Shown here: positions 27,037 through 35,571 of the stretch, piece by piece
Numbering within the stretch: the stretch's first letter is position 1
Layout of the letters: each line of letters starts with the position of its first letter
From: Flavobacteriales bacterium
GTDB taxonomy: Bacteria; Bacteroidota; Bacteroidia; Flavobacteriales_F; PHOS-HE28
NCBI GenBank assembly: GCA_016715895.1
Contig: JADJXH010000004.1
Span: 868,001 to 932,000 of the forward strand
Reading direction: 5' to 3'
DNA length: 64,000 nucleotides
The notes under the pieces: model-generated
Seen by the model: only the letters and a program-made list of their open reading frames with translations
Told to the model about the DNA's origin: nothing
Database searches by the model: none
Translations under genes and position numbers: made by a program

Positions 27037-28647
27037 ATGCGTCGTGCGATCTTGTTCGGGTGCCTGTTGCAACAGTTCCCATCTCAAGCGCAAGTACTTC
27101 CTTTCTGGTCGAACATATATCAGCAGGCGCCGAACAAGCACCACTACCTGAATGACATGGAGGTGAATTCGGAAGGCGATATCTGGATGTACGGTGTGGC
27201 CACGGATACCATCGGATGGCGCATGGGAATGGTGGTGAAGTACTCTGGACAGGGTTTTGTTCAAGACTGGGCCGTTGAATTCCTCGATTACGGGCAATTG
27301 ACGGACATCGATATTGATGACTCCAACTACGTCTATGTTGGCACGACGGACTATGATACGATCGGCTCGACCGGGTCCAACTACCTGACCAAGAAGATCT
27401 CCCCGAGCGGGATGGTAGAATGGTCGGCCACCTACTCCGGCATAGGACCGAACAACCTCGACAGGGCTTCCGCCCTTTGTGTGGATGGACAGGGAAACGT
27501 GATGATCACGGGGTTCGGCGATCGTCCGGACTACAAGTTTGATTGGTTCACAGTGAAGTACGATGGGAACGGCAACCAACTTTGGGTTGCACAGCACTCA
27601 CCACCTACTGATTTTGGAGGCACATACGGGGGTGTTGATATCGCCATAGATGCAGCCGATAATATCTACGTTACCGGACTAAGCCATGACACGATCAACG
27701 GGGATTTCGCGACGATCAAGTATGCACCGGACGGAACGCAGCTTTGGATCAGACGCGAGGGTGGGTCCCATTTTTCATTCGGTCGAGTGATCCGTGTCAA
27801 GGACGATCGGGTGTATGTCGGTGGACATTTCACACATAATGACCTCGACAGCAGTGATGTGCTCGTGGCGTGTTACGACACTGCGGGCAGCCACCTCTGG
27901 ACCACCGTTTACAATGCACCTCCATTCTTCAACCCGCCGTGGTACAATGGCCGTGAGACGCTGGAAGACCTTCAGATCGACGACCTCGGGAACGTCTATT
28001 TCACAGGGACGGAATTCGCCACGAATGGGTCTCGGGATGATTACATGATCGTGAAGTTGGACCCCAATGGAGATGTTGTATGGGGTCAGCACTACGGAGC
28101 CGGAACGGGATGGGATGATGCACGTTCCATGTTCGTTGATGCCCAAGGCAGCGTGTATGTGACCGGACGGAGCGAAGGAGCACCTGAGGGCATTAGCGTG
28201 GTCCATACAGTCAAGTTCGATCTGAACGGAACCCAGCTCTGGTACTCGCCATTCTCAACGGCACTGTTTGACTACCACTATCCAGGGGAGATCCGCTGGG
28301 ATGGCGGGAACTTCTTCTACGTCGGGGCGTCCAGGAACAGTACGAATGGAGGGCAGCTCATTCTGTTGGGCTATTGGATAACCACCGGAATTCCGCAGTT
28401 CGATCATGGTTCCCAGATCGCTGTGTTCCCGAACCCGGCAAGTGATCTGGTGCAGGTTGATCTCAGTGATCGGCCAGGTCAGATGCAGGTAGCGATCATT
28501 GATGCCAGCGGAAGAACTGTTCTATCGGAAGCGCTTGTTGGTGGAGGGCTGTCTGTTCTACAGGTAGCCGGGTTGACCTCCGGTGCCTACTGCCTGCGCG
28601 TGATGGGGGACGGTGATGTAACACACGGTCGATTGGTTATCGAGTGA
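27037..28647 (+). CDS. SBBP-repeat beta-propeller protein with T9SS type A sorting domain
   Basis: 536 residues from ATG 27037; ATGs at 27028 and 27031 are equally possible. Signal peptide RRAILFGCLLQQFPSQAQ. The body has SBBP-type repeats: DIDIDDSNYVYVGTTDYD, LCVDGQGNVMITGFGD, IAIDAADNIYVTGLSHD, LQIDDLGNVYFTGTEF and MFVDAQGSVYVTGRSEG, typical of a surface propeller. The sorting domain is at the end (AVFPNPASDLVQVDLS, IIDASGRTVLS, GLTSGAYCLRVMG). The coding sequence is clearly AT-richer and uses codons unlike the neighbours, and it sits alone between the two copies of a 103-bp repeat, which points to insertion or transfer. Confidence 0.88.
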   Translation: MRRAILFGCLLQQFPSQAQVLPFWSNIYQQAPNKHHYLNDMEVNSEGDIWMYGVATDTIGWRMGMVVKYSGQGFVQDWAVEFLDYGQLTDIDIDDSNYVYVGTTDYDTIGSTGSNYLTKKISPSGMVEWSATYSGIGPNNLDRASALCVDGQGNVMITGFGDRPDYKFDWFTVKYDGNGNQLWVAQHSPPTDFGGTYGGVDIAIDAADNIYVTGLSHDTINGDFATIKYAPDGTQLWIRREGGSHFSFGRVIRVKDDRVYVGGHFTHNDLDSSDVLVACYDTAGSHLWTTVYNAPPFFNPPWYNGRETLEDLQIDDLGNVYFTGTEFATNGSRDDYMIVKLDPNGDVVWGQHYGAGTGWDDARSMFVDAQGSVYVTGRSEGAPEGISVVHTVKFDLNGTQLWYSPFSTALFDYHYPGEIRWDGGNFFYVGASRNSTNGGQLILLGYWITTGIPQFDHGSQIAVFPNPASDLVQVDLSDRPGQMQVAIIDASGRTVLSEALVGGGLSVLQVAGLTSGAYCLRVMGDGDVTHGRLVIE

Positions 28648-28703
28648 GCCACAGTCCTTCATGGCTAGCTCCCATGAGCCTCGGCCGGGATGCCCATTTG
28701 GCT

Positions 28704-28806
28704 GGGCCATTGCCAAGTTGGAGCAGGCCTTCGCAGGATAGCGCGATCACACGCGCTGTCCTATTCGCCCAGCTTGAAGGCGATCGGCAGCGTCATCTGC
28801 GAGGCC
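28704..28806 (+). repeat. 103-bp imperfect repeat, right copy
   Basis: Partner of 26796-26898. In one frame its first part reads WAIAKLEQAFAG and stops, a diverged echo of the ppsA C-terminus (RAIAEVERAVAEQRV). Its second part is the functional 3' end of the M56-TonB gene. The 6-bp core at 28745-28750 is ATCACA, inverted relative to the left copy. Confidence 0.8.
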
Positions 28807-29879
28807 ACCGGCTTGCCGTCCTTTGCCGCGGGTGTCCAGGCGGGCATGGCGCTCACCACGCGCAGGGCTTCCTGATCGAGGTCGCTGCGCACGCCGCGCT
28901 TCAGGGATGCATCCGTCACGCGGCCATCGGCCTGCACGGTGAAGGCGACGAACACGGTGCCTTCCACGCCGTCGGCACGGGCCCCGGCCGGATAGGTGAC
29001 GGCCTTGCCGAGGTAGGCGGCGAGGGCCTCCATGCCGCCGGGATATTCGGCGGCGCGATCAGTGCCGGGGAGCACCACGGCCTTCGAGGCGGGCGCATGC
29101 AGCGGTGTGGCGGCGAGCCAGACCAGGCCGCACAGGGTGAGGGCGGCGGCGGGCAGCAGGCGCAGCAGCGCACGGCGGGGGGAGCGGGGTGTGTTCAGCA
29201 TGGTCAATCGGGTTTTCAGGGATGTGTTGGTGAAGGGATGGAGCAGATGCCGCGGATCGGAGCCCAGGGCGTGCGCCAGCAGGGTGCGTCCGTAGTCGGG
29301 TGTGGAACGGTCCGCGATGCGATCGGCCTGCAGCTCGTGCACCAGGCGCAGTTCGCGCAGGGCCAGCCACCAGAGCGGGTTCGTCCAGCACAGCGCCGCC
29401 AGCACTTCGAAGGCGATGAGGTCGTAGGAATGGCCGAGGCGCACATGCGCGAGTTCGTGCTGGCGGATGGCCTCGCGTTCCGCTCCGGCCAGATGCGCCG
29501 GCAGATGCACCCGTCCCAGGAAGGCCACCGGGTGGGGACCGCCCCTGTGCACGATCCGCCATGCCGCGACGATGCGCCAAAGCAGCCGCCCCAGCAGCAG
29601 CAGGCTCACCGCGCCGTGCATGACCCAGAGGGTGCGCGCCGGACCCTCAGCGACTTCAGGGGTCGGAAGCACGGTGATGGCCGGTAGGGCGATGGGAGCG
29701 AGCGCGGCCGTCACCGCCATGCTGGGCATGTGCGGAAGGAAGAGGGCCAGGACCGGAGCGAGCAGCAGGAACGCACGGCGCGCATCCAGCAGGGGGCTGT
29801 GCCGCAGGCCCAGCGCGTACCCGGCCAGCAGCACCGCGAACGCCAGATTCACCTGGAGGTAGAGGGGGAGGAGGTCCAT
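28761..29879 (-). CDS. M56 family (BlaR1-like) peptidase with TonB-type C-terminus
   Basis: 372 residues. N-terminal membrane helices (residues ~5-60 and 85-108), the zinc-peptidase motif HELAHVRLGH (141-150) with ELQADRIAD downstream, another membrane helix (LLRLLPAAALTLCGLVWL), and a C-terminal TonB-like domain (~285-372: YPAGARADGVEGTVFVAF, VTDASLKRGVRSDLDQEAL, MPAWTPAAKDGKPV). In the BlaR1/BlaI scheme the peptidase relieves repression by the regulator. The upstream BlaI gene is 1 bp away. The TonB-type end is frequent in Bacteroidota M56 proteins. Its 3' end is duplicated at 26845-26898. Confidence 0.88.
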   Translation of the reverse strand: MDLLPLYLQVNLAFAVLLAGYALGLRHSPLLDARRAFLLLAPVLALFLPHMPSMAVTAALAPIALPAITVLPTPEVAEGPARTLWVMHGAVSLLLLGRLLWRIVAAWRIVHRGGPHPVAFLGRVHLPAHLAGAEREAIRQHELAHVRLGHSYDLIAFEVLAALCWTNPLWWLALRELRLVHELQADRIADRSTPDYGRTLLAHALGSDPRHLLHPFTNTSLKTRLTMLNTPRSPRRALLRLLPAAALTLCGLVWLAATPLHAPASKAVVLPGTDRAAEYPGGMEALAAYLGKAVTYPAGARADGVEGTVFVAFTVQADGRVTDASLKRGVRSDLDQEALRVVSAMPAWTPAAKDGKPVASQMTLPIAFKLGE

Positions 29880-29880
29880 A

Positions 29881-30246
29881 TCAGCGCTTGCGTTGTTGCT
29901 TCAACAGGGCGATGAGCGCCTCCAGCTCGCGTGCATCGATGTCGGCCCGCTCGATGAAGCTGGACACCAGGGCCTGGGGCGAACCGGCGAAGTAGTCCTT
30001 CAGCAGGCGGCGCGCGCTGCGGTGGGCGTATTCGGCCTTCAGGACCCGGGCGCTGTAGCGGTGGCTGCGGCCCAGCACCTCATGGTCCACGAAGCCCTTG
30101 GCCTCCAGGATGCGCACGATGGTGCTCACCGTGGTGATGGCCGGCCGCGGCTTCGGCATCGCCTGTCGGATGTCCTTCACGAAGGCGGGTCCGATGCGCC
30201 ACAGCACCTGCATCACTTCCTCTTCGGCACGGGTCAGTCGTTCCAT
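29881..30246 (-). CDS. BlaI/MecI/CopY family repressor
   Basis: 121 residues, the family's usual length. Winged-helix N-terminus (LTRAEEEVMQVLWRIGPAFV, AITTVSTIVRILEAKGFV, LGRSHRYSARV) and a C-terminal dimerization helix region (SARRLLKDYFAGSPQALVSS). It likely represses its own operon with the M56-TonB gene. An inverted repeat TCGT-AGG-ACGA lies in the promoter spacer just upstream. The signal sensed is unknown; no beta-lactamase gene is nearby. Confidence 0.93.
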   Translation of the reverse strand: MERLTRAEEEVMQVLWRIGPAFVKDIRQAMPKPRPAITTVSTIVRILEAKGFVDHEVLGRSHRYSARVLKAEYAHRSARRLLKDYFAGSPQALVSSFIERADIDARELEALIALLKQQRKR

Positions 30247-30251
30247 CGCCG

Positions 30252-30259
30252 CAAGGATA
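30252..30259 (-). promoter_or_regulatory. -7 element of the BlaI/M56 operon
   Basis: Reads TATCCTTG on the minus strand (one mismatch to TAnnTTTG), 5 nt before ATG 30246. Confidence 0.5.
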
Positions 30260-30267
30260 ACGAAGGA

Positions 30268-30294
30268 ATTAGTCGTAGGACGAAAATATTAGTT
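30268..30294. promoter_or_regulatory. Probable BlaI-family operator
   Basis: The AT-rich stretch ATTAGTCGTAGGACGAAAAT contains the inverted repeat TCGT-AGG-ACGA and is bounded by ATTAG copies. It lies where the -33/-7 spacer of the blaI promoter is expected and stands out from the GC-rich surroundings. The remaining gap up to 30444 shows no gene. Confidence 0.5.
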
Positions 30295-30444
30295 GAACGG
30301 TTGGGCCAGGGACGGGACCGGGTCCGATGGGCAGAGAAATGGTGGCGGGGACCTCCGAGTTCGGCACGGTGGCCTTCGACCCGACCGGCCATGGCGGTTC
30401 CACCTCCTCGGGCAACCCCGTTTCCTACTACGCGTCTTGCTGGC

Positions 30445-31461
30445 ATGATGCGGAACCGTCTGCGCGCGTCGGTACTGGCGGGCTGCTGGGCCGGCGGGGT
30501 CGTCATGGGTCTGGCGTGCGCGCAACCGCCACTGGATGTGCAGTGGGTGCATGACCAGATCCTCAGTGACGGTGTGGGGTTGGTCTCCTATGCGTCACAG
30601 GCATCGAGCGCGGAGTTGATGCTCATCGATCCGACCTGCATCAACTACTGGCAGGCCCTTCGGTTTGACGATCAGGGGATCATGGAGTACCCACCAACGT
30701 CCTACTGCATCGGTCAAACCCTGGATCCGATCGAAGTTGTCACGGCGCCGTCGGCCGGTTCCCATTGGTACACGTTCGAGCACCTGGGTGGCGCCTATCT
30801 GGGCGGAAGCCCCCTGTTCGGGAATCCGCTCGCCTACGCGTGTGAGCCGCTCGTTGGGACGACACCTTTTCATATCGCGGCCTTGGGTGTGGATGGCACG
30901 GTGTACAGCGGGAGGTCCGAGTATCCGTTATGCGGATCGAGGCTGTACCGCTTGGATGGTGCTCAGATGATATGGTGCAACTGCATTCCGCCATTCTCTC
31001 AGCTCGAGCTGTTCGGCGATACGGTCCTGGCGATGAGCGTTCTGGGGAGCATGACCCGGGTGGATGCCGGGACCGGCGTGGTCCTCGGAGCGGAGGTCGT
31101 GTTCTCGGGCGGGCCGGGGCTTGGTTTGAAGACCGCCCTCGCCCACGACACGTTGTTCTGGGTCGCTCAGTTCGGCGGAGCGCAACTGCAGGTGGGGGCC
31201 TATCGCCTGGGCCAGGGAGCGAGTTGGACCACCACGATCCCGTTGCCGAACCATCCCGTGGGCTTGTTCGCCGACCTACACGGGCGTTTATGGACCGCGG
31301 TGAACGATCGCCTGATCTGGCTGGATCGGTCCACCGGATCGTGGAACAACGCCTCCTATGGAAGCGAGTTCAAGGACCTTCGTGGCTGGGCAGATGATCT
31401 TCTGCTGTTCGGTGCCTCCAATGGGGCCAGCTTCGTCATGCACGTCAACCCGACCCCATGA
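30445..31461 (+). CDS. Secreted protein of unknown function, propeller-like
   Basis: 338 residues from ATG 30445 (ATG 30448 also possible). Signal peptide SVLAGCWAGGVVMGLACAQ. The rest has alternating strands (LELFGDTVLAMSVLGSMTRV, LKTALAHDTLFWVAQFGGA, LPNHPVGLFADLHGRLWTAV) like a beta-propeller, and many Cys and Trp. No sorting domain is visible at its C-terminus, which ends FVMHVNPTP. The stop overlaps the next start by ATGA, so the two are co-translated and may form a secreted pair. No database family recognised. Confidence 0.7.
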   Translation: MMRNRLRASVLAGCWAGGVVMGLACAQPPLDVQWVHDQILSDGVGLVSYASQASSAELMLIDPTCINYWQALRFDDQGIMEYPPTSYCIGQTLDPIEVVTAPSAGSHWYTFEHLGGAYLGGSPLFGNPLAYACEPLVGTTPFHIAALGVDGTVYSGRSEYPLCGSRLYRLDGAQMIWCNCIPPFSQLELFGDTVLAMSVLGSMTRVDAGTGVVLGAEVVFSGGPGLGLKTALAHDTLFWVAQFGGAQLQVGAYRLGQGASWTTTIPLPNHPVGLFADLHGRLWTAVNDRLIWLDRSTGSWNNASYGSEFKDLRGWADDLLLFGASNGASFVMHVNPTP

Positions 31462-32738
31462 TCCGCCTGTTGCACGCGCTCGCCGGGCTCCTGCTCGTCA
31501 TGAGGCTGTCAGGCCAGGCACCTCTGCTGCCCATCTGGACGGTGACCCTGCCGAGCTCCAATGCCCCCACGCGCCTGGCTTGGGATCAGGGGATGAACAG
31601 GTTGCTGGCCAGTTACCTGTTCTCGTTCTGGCCTTACTACTACGAGTTCGAGGCGCTGCAGGCCGACGGGCTTCCCCATGGATCCACGGTGCCGCAACAC
31701 CGCGTTCCTCCGATCGACGATCCACTGAACTCGGCATCATACCTTGACCGCCTTCGTGTCCGCAATGATTCGATGGTGCTGGTCACGCGGACCACAGGGC
31801 CGGCACACATCCGCAATTCCACGTTTCGTACACTGGATGTCGCCACCATGGAACAGAGGATGCTGGGGACGAAGCGGACCATTTACGATGCGCACTGGGA
31901 TGAGCATGGTCATGTTCTTCTGGATCAGGGCAGCCTGCGCACCTACACCACCGCACTGTGGCCGAAGGACACCGTGCTGTACACCTTTCAGATCGGCGCG
32001 AGCATGGCCGTTACAGCTGAGCGCATCTTCGTGCTGAGCCCGCCGCATGTCCGGGTGTATGCACGGGACACGCTTTCGAACCCGGTCTTCCTGCCGATCC
32101 CGAGCTCGGGGCAGGTCCTGAACGAACGACTTGAACTGCTGGGCGGTGTACTGCATTACGCGGTGATGAAGTTGGGCGGTGTGTTGGACATGGGTCAGGT
32201 GGATACGACCGGCACGCTGCGCTGGAACCGGACGATCAACCTCGGTGCGGGGTGGGCCCTCACCGGCCTGGCGGTGGACGACAACGCTTCCACGTGGGTG
32301 AGTCTCGCCGGGGCCACGGGACGGCTGGAGGGCACGGACAGCACCGGCACCATCGCGTTCACGGGCACCTGGCCGCATCCGCTGGAGGATGTGGTCAGTT
32401 CGGGCGACCGCCTGTTCCTGGCCGGTCGGGAGAGCGTTCCGGGCCCGGGCTTCGTCCTGGGATGGTCCCCCGACATCTCCACCGGCGTTCCGCACCGCGA
32501 ACGTTCGGCGCTGCACCTCGCGCCCGTTCCCGCGACGGAGGTCATCCGGGTGGACGGACTGATACCGGGCAACTCGGAACTGGAGGTCGTGGATGTCGCG
32601 GGCAGGCGCTGTGTTCAGGCCGTGGTGAGGAGCGACGGTGGCCATGACCTCGATGTACGGGACCTGACCGCGGGCCATTACATCCTGCGGGTCGCGGACC
32701 CCCAAGGCCTGCGTGTCGCACCGTTCATGGTGCGTTGA
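31458..32738 (+). CDS. Secreted protein with T9SS type A sorting domain
   Basis: 426 residues. Signal peptide ALAGLLLVMRLSGQ, a propeller-like body (LLASYLFSFWPYYYEFEALQ, YDAHWDEHGHVLLDQGSLRT, GLAVDDNASTWVSLAG), and a C-terminal sorting domain (LHLAPVPATEVIRVDG, VVDVAGRRCVQ, DLTAGHYILRVADPQG). It overlaps the preceding secreted protein by 4 bp. Its build is similar to that gene, so they may be relatives of which only this one keeps the export tag. Function unknown. Confidence 0.8.
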   Translation: MIRLLHALAGLLLVMRLSGQAPLLPIWTVTLPSSNAPTRLAWDQGMNRLLASYLFSFWPYYYEFEALQADGLPHGSTVPQHRVPPIDDPLNSASYLDRLRVRNDSMVLVTRTTGPAHIRNSTFRTLDVATMEQRMLGTKRTIYDAHWDEHGHVLLDQGSLRTYTTALWPKDTVLYTFQIGASMAVTAERIFVLSPPHVRVYARDTLSNPVFLPIPSSGQVLNERLELLGGVLHYAVMKLGGVLDMGQVDTTGTLRWNRTINLGAGWALTGLAVDDNASTWVSLAGATGRLEGTDSTGTIAFTGTWPHPLEDVVSSGDRLFLAGRESVPGPGFVLGWSPDISTGVPHRERSALHLAPVPATEVIRVDGLIPGNSELEVVDVAGRRCVQAVVRSDGGHDLDVRDLTAGHYILRVADPQGLRVAPFMVR

Positions 32739-32786
32739 TCGGATCGCACTGGTGGGCGTTGATGCCCGGGTTGCGGTCGTGCCTGC

Positions 32787-32794
32787 TACATTTC
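32787..32794 (+). promoter_or_regulatory. -7 element of the 32799 gene
   Basis: TACATTTC (consensus TAnnTTTG), ending 4 nt before ATG 32799. Confidence 0.45.
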
Positions 32795-32798
32795 GGCC

Positions 32799-33185
32799 AT
32801 GCGCTGGGATGCACTTCGCACCGTGGTGGCCGTGCTGGCGATCACCATCTGGGTCTCGATCAACGAGTTCGTGCGGAACCAGGTCGTACTGGCCGAGCAC
32901 TGGACCTCACACTATGCCGAGTTGGGCCTCACCTTCCCGGCCGCTCCGCTCAATGGGGCCGTGTGGGGTCTCTGGGCCCTGCTCTTCGCTGTGGTGGTGG
33001 TGTGGCTGGCGCAGCGCTACGCGCTCTGGGCCGTGGGGCTCACCGCGTGGTGGGTGGGCTTCCTGCTCATGTGGGTGGTGATCGGAAACCTCGGTGTGCT
33101 GCCCATGGACATCCTGCCGGTGGCCGTGCCGTGGAGCCTGGTGGAGGCCTTCGGCGCGGCGTGGATCGCGCGGCGGTTGAAGTGA
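32799..33185 (+). CDS. Small membrane protein, possibly DUF1761-like
   Basis: 128 residues with four predicted membrane helices (TVVAVLAITIWVSINEFV, AVWGLWALLFAVVVVWLA, LTAWWVGFLLMWVVIGNLG, VPWSLVEAFGAAWIA). The helix layout resembles DUF1761-type proteins, but the match is weak. Function unknown. Monocistronic; the stop is 8 bp from the stop of the convergent AhpD-like gene. Confidence 0.7.
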   Translation: MRWDALRTVVAVLAITIWVSINEFVRNQVVLAEHWTSHYAELGLTFPAAPLNGAVWGLWALLFAVVVVWLAQRYALWAVGLTAWWVGFLLMWVVIGNLGVLPMDILPVAVPWSLVEAFGAAWIARRLK

Positions 33186-33193
33186 ACCAGCCC

Positions 33194-33742
33194 TCAGGCC
33201 GGGATCGAGTTCAGGTAGCCTTGGTGCGCGAGCCGTTCGCCCATGTCCATGTACGCCTCCTTGGGTTCGGGGCGCCAGGTGGCGAGGCCGTCCACATACC
33301 GGTTGTACATGCAGAAGGCGGCGGCGATCAGCGCCGTGTCGTGGATCTCCACATCCGTGGCCCCGGCGGTGCGCGCCGTGGCGATGTCGGCCTCGGTCAC
33401 CTTCAGCCCGCCCTCCTGCACGTGCCTGGCGATGGCCAGCAGGGCGCGCATCTTGGGGCTCAGCGGCTCGTCGGGCAGGCCGGCCTTGATGGCGTCGATG
33501 AACTCGGGCCCGCGCTGAAGGTGCGCGGCGGCGGCCGCTCCATGGCAGTGGTGGCAGAAGTGACAGTTGTTCCACCAGCTCACCGAGGAGGCGATGAGCT
33601 CGCGCTCGCCACTGGTCAGGGTGGAGGGGCCCCGCAGCAGCACCTCCACCAGGGCGTTCAAGGGCTCGGCGGTCTCGGGCCGGAAGTGCATGAGCCCGAC
33701 GATGCCGGGCAGTTCCTCGTTGCGCAGGGTGATGTGGGCCAT
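33194..33742 (-). CDS. Carboxymuconolactone decarboxylase (AhpD-like) family protein
   Basis: 182 residues from ATG 33742 (the frame extends to 33796, but the added residues are not family-like). The helical AhpD-like fold carries the redox motif SWWNNCHFCHHCHGAAAAA near residue 60, where CxxC is followed by Cys-His. It resembles the peroxidase-related subfamily (LSPKMRALLAIARHV, VEIHDTALIAAAFCMYNRYV). Members reduce peroxides or act on small substrates. No signal peptide, so cytoplasmic. Convergent with the small membrane protein gene. Confidence 0.88.
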   Translation of the reverse strand: MAHITLRNEELPGIVGLMHFRPETAEPLNALVEVLLRGPSTLTSGERELIASSVSWWNNCHFCHHCHGAAAAAHLQRGPEFIDAIKAGLPDEPLSPKMRALLAIARHVQEGGLKVTEADIATARTAGATDVEIHDTALIAAAFCMYNRYVDGLATWRPEPKEAYMDMGERLAHQGYLNSIPA

Positions 33743-33880
33743 GGGGATGCGGTGCGTGTGCTCCGAAGGTCCTGCGCACGCGAATGGGATGAGCACGTTG
33801 CTGGACCAAGCACGGCGTAAAAGGGGCGGATCACCCTCCCTGTGATGCGGACCGGCCTGGTCGATGGGGTGGCCGGTGGT

Positions 33881-33896
33881 TCATTGGTTCCAATGA
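33881..33896. promoter_or_regulatory. Perfect palindrome upstream of the 33949 gene
   Basis: TCATTGG-TT-CCAATGA, 7-bp arms, 53 bp before the start codon at 33949. Could be an operator in the divergent promoter region or a transcript hairpin. Confidence 0.35.
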
Positions 33897-33904
33897 CACG
33901 CCGA

Positions 33905-33950
33905 ATGTCCGGTTCCCGGAGCTTCGCTGCACCAAAACCCTACCGGACAT
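33905..33950 (+). promoter_or_regulatory. Inverted repeat that includes the start codon of the 33949 gene
   Basis: ATGTCCGG (33905-33912) pairs perfectly with CCGGACAT (33943-33950); the last two bases belong to the ATG at 33949. If transcribed from upstream, the leader could fold so that the start codon is partly paired. Confidence 0.35.
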
Positions 33951-34629
33951 GCGGACCTCGATCCATCTCTGTGCTGTCGCCCTGCTGGCCGCAGCCTCAA
34001 CCTCGGCACAACAGTTCATCACACCCATGGATGCCTCGGGCATCATGATGTCCAAGGAGGTGCACGCCATCACCTTGGACGGCCGTGATGTCGCGGGCAC
34101 CGTGCCTTCGTGCATGTTGAACATGGGCCAGTTGCAGAGCATCACCATCAAGGATGCGGCCGGTGAGAAGCACAAGTTCAAAGCGGAGGAGCTCTCCGAG
34201 GTGCGCGTGAAGCCCTCGAAGTTCATGAACGTGACCACGATGCTCTCGCAGCCCAACATGAGCAAGTTCCTCAAGCAGGACTTCGGGGAGGTGCTCAACC
34301 GCGAGTGGGTGTTCTATGTGCAGACCTCGCCGCCCGGCAAGGACAAGAAGGTGATGATGCAGCTGCTCAACCCGGGCTTCGACAAGAAGATGAAGGTGTT
34401 CCAGGACCCGATGGCCCAACAGACCGGCGGCGGGGACGACAAGTCCTACTTCGTGGTGAAGGCCGGCAGCGGGGAGGCCATCAAGGTGAAGAAGAACATG
34501 TACAAGAAGGAGGCGCTCACCACCGTCTTCGGCGACTGCAAGGTGATGGTGGAGTTCTACAGCGGCGACAAGATGCGCCTCGAGGATTTCGCCGAGCACG
34601 TCTTCATTCACGATCAGCTCTGCGAGTGA
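33949..34629 (+). CDS. Secreted protein of unknown function
   Basis: 226 residues. Signal peptide (residues 1-20, LLAAASTSAQ). The mature protein is rich in Lys and Met and has beta-strand pattern segments (EVHAITLDGRDVAGTV, QLQSITIKDAAGEKHKFKAE, EWVFYVQTSPPGKDKKVM, FGDCKVMVEFYSGDKMRLED) plus a C-terminal helix. This kind of protein is found in Bacteroidota without assigned function. Transcribed alone; two inverted repeats lie directly upstream. It ends 24 bp from the stop of the convergent acyltransferase operon. Confidence 0.75.
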   Translation: MRTSIHLCAVALLAAASTSAQQFITPMDASGIMMSKEVHAITLDGRDVAGTVPSCMLNMGQLQSITIKDAAGEKHKFKAEELSEVRVKPSKFMNVTTMLSQPNMSKFLKQDFGEVLNREWVFYVQTSPPGKDKKVMMQLLNPGFDKKMKVFQDPMAQQTGGGDDKSYFVVKAGSGEAIKVKKNMYKKEALTTVFGDCKVMVEFYSGDKMRLEDFAEHVFIHDQLCE

Positions 34630-34653
34630 ACGGAGAGGGTCGGAGGGGCGCGA

Positions 34654-35571
34654 TCAGTGGGCGCCTCCGCTCCACACCGTATCGATCACGGCACGCTGCG
34701 CCTCGGTGGTGAGGTGCAGGGGGTCGCGCCACAGGGCCTTGTCCATCGGGAAGAGGCCGGGACGGTCCAGGTCGATCACCGGCGCCAGTTCGCGGAGGCG
34801 CTCCAGGTAGGTCGCGCGCAGCGGCTCAAGGCCGGCCTCGGCATAGATGCGCTGCACCTCCGGATGGGTGGGATACTCCACGAACCGGAGGGAGCAGCCC
34901 ATCGCGGCGCACCGTGCGGCGATGCGTTCCAAGCGCCCGAACGCGGCGCTGTCCAGCGAGAAGCCGTTCGCGTTCGTGCGCTCCATCTCCAGCACGCGCT
35001 GCCAATGGTCGGGCGGCAGGGCATCGTACTGCACGGTGGAGGGCAGCAAGGCGCTGCGCAGGTTCAGCAGGGTGGCCTCCAGCACGCGGCGGTTGCTCAG
35101 GTACAGGAAGGGCTGGTCCAGCAGCAGCCGGGGCTCGCTGTACAGGTCCCAGTCCATGCCGCGGTTCATGCCGCGGAACGACACCTGGACCACCACCTCT
35201 TTCAGCGGTGCCCGGGCGGCGAAGGTGAACAGGTCGGCCAGGGTGCGTGTGTTGCCGCCGGGTACGCCGAGGTTGTAGTAGCGGTGGCCGCAGACCGTCT
35301 GCAAGTGGTCCAGGTCGAAGTGCGAGAGGCGCGAATCGCCGAGCAGGATCCTGTCCTGCGGAGCGCGCCGCAGCTCGATCAGCTTCCACAGCAGGTTGCT
35401 GAAGGGCATGGTGCGCCCGTCATGGTAGAGGTTCTTGCGCTTGAGCGCCTCGGGGATGAGGTGCGAACGGTCGAAGTAGGTGTAGGGGTCCACCACCAGC
35501 ACGGTGCCGAAGACCAGCGCGAAGGGCATGGCCAGCGCGGCGATCCAACGGAAGAGGCGGCGGGTGCTCAT
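34654..35571 (-). CDS. SGNH-like protein, partner of MBOAT acyltransferase
   Basis: 305 residues. One N-terminal membrane helix (WIAALAMPFALVFGTVLVV), then an SGNH/AlgJ-like domain: ILLGDSRLSHFDLDHL gives the GDS block, YYNLGVPGGNTRTLAD the Gly-Asn block, and DPLHLTTEAQRAV near the end the Asp-x-x-His block. By analogy with AlgJ/AlgX and DltD-type proteins it would pass acyl groups from the MBOAT protein to an extracytoplasmic polymer. Last gene of the four-gene operon; the stop of this gene follows an MBOAT gene with no gap. Confidence 0.75.
   Translation of the reverse strand: MSTRRLFRWIAALAMPFALVFGTVLVVDPYTYFDRSHLIPEALKRKNLYHDGRTMPFSNLLWKLIELRRAPQDRILLGDSRLSHFDLDHLQTVCGHRYYNLGVPGGNTRTLADLFTFAARAPLKEVVVQVSFRGMNRGMDWDLYSEPRLLLDQPFLYLSNRRVLEATLLNLRSALLPSTVQYDALPPDHWQRVLEMERTNANGFSLDSAAFGRLERIAARCAAMGCSLRFVEYPTHPEVQRIYAEAGLEPLRATYLERLRELAPVIDLDRPGLFPMDKALWRDPLHLTTEAQRAVIDTVWSGGAH

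Noticed and set aside
26843..28760. Insertion sequence carrying the propeller gene
   Set aside because: No transposase frame, and the flanking 103-bp copies are diverged gene ends rather than terminal inverted repeats.
33550..33580. Two overlapping CXXCH heme motifs in the AhpD-like protein (NCHFCHHCHG)
   Set aside because: The protein has no export signal and the first Cys pair is the redox motif of the AhpD family, so c-type heme is unlikely.
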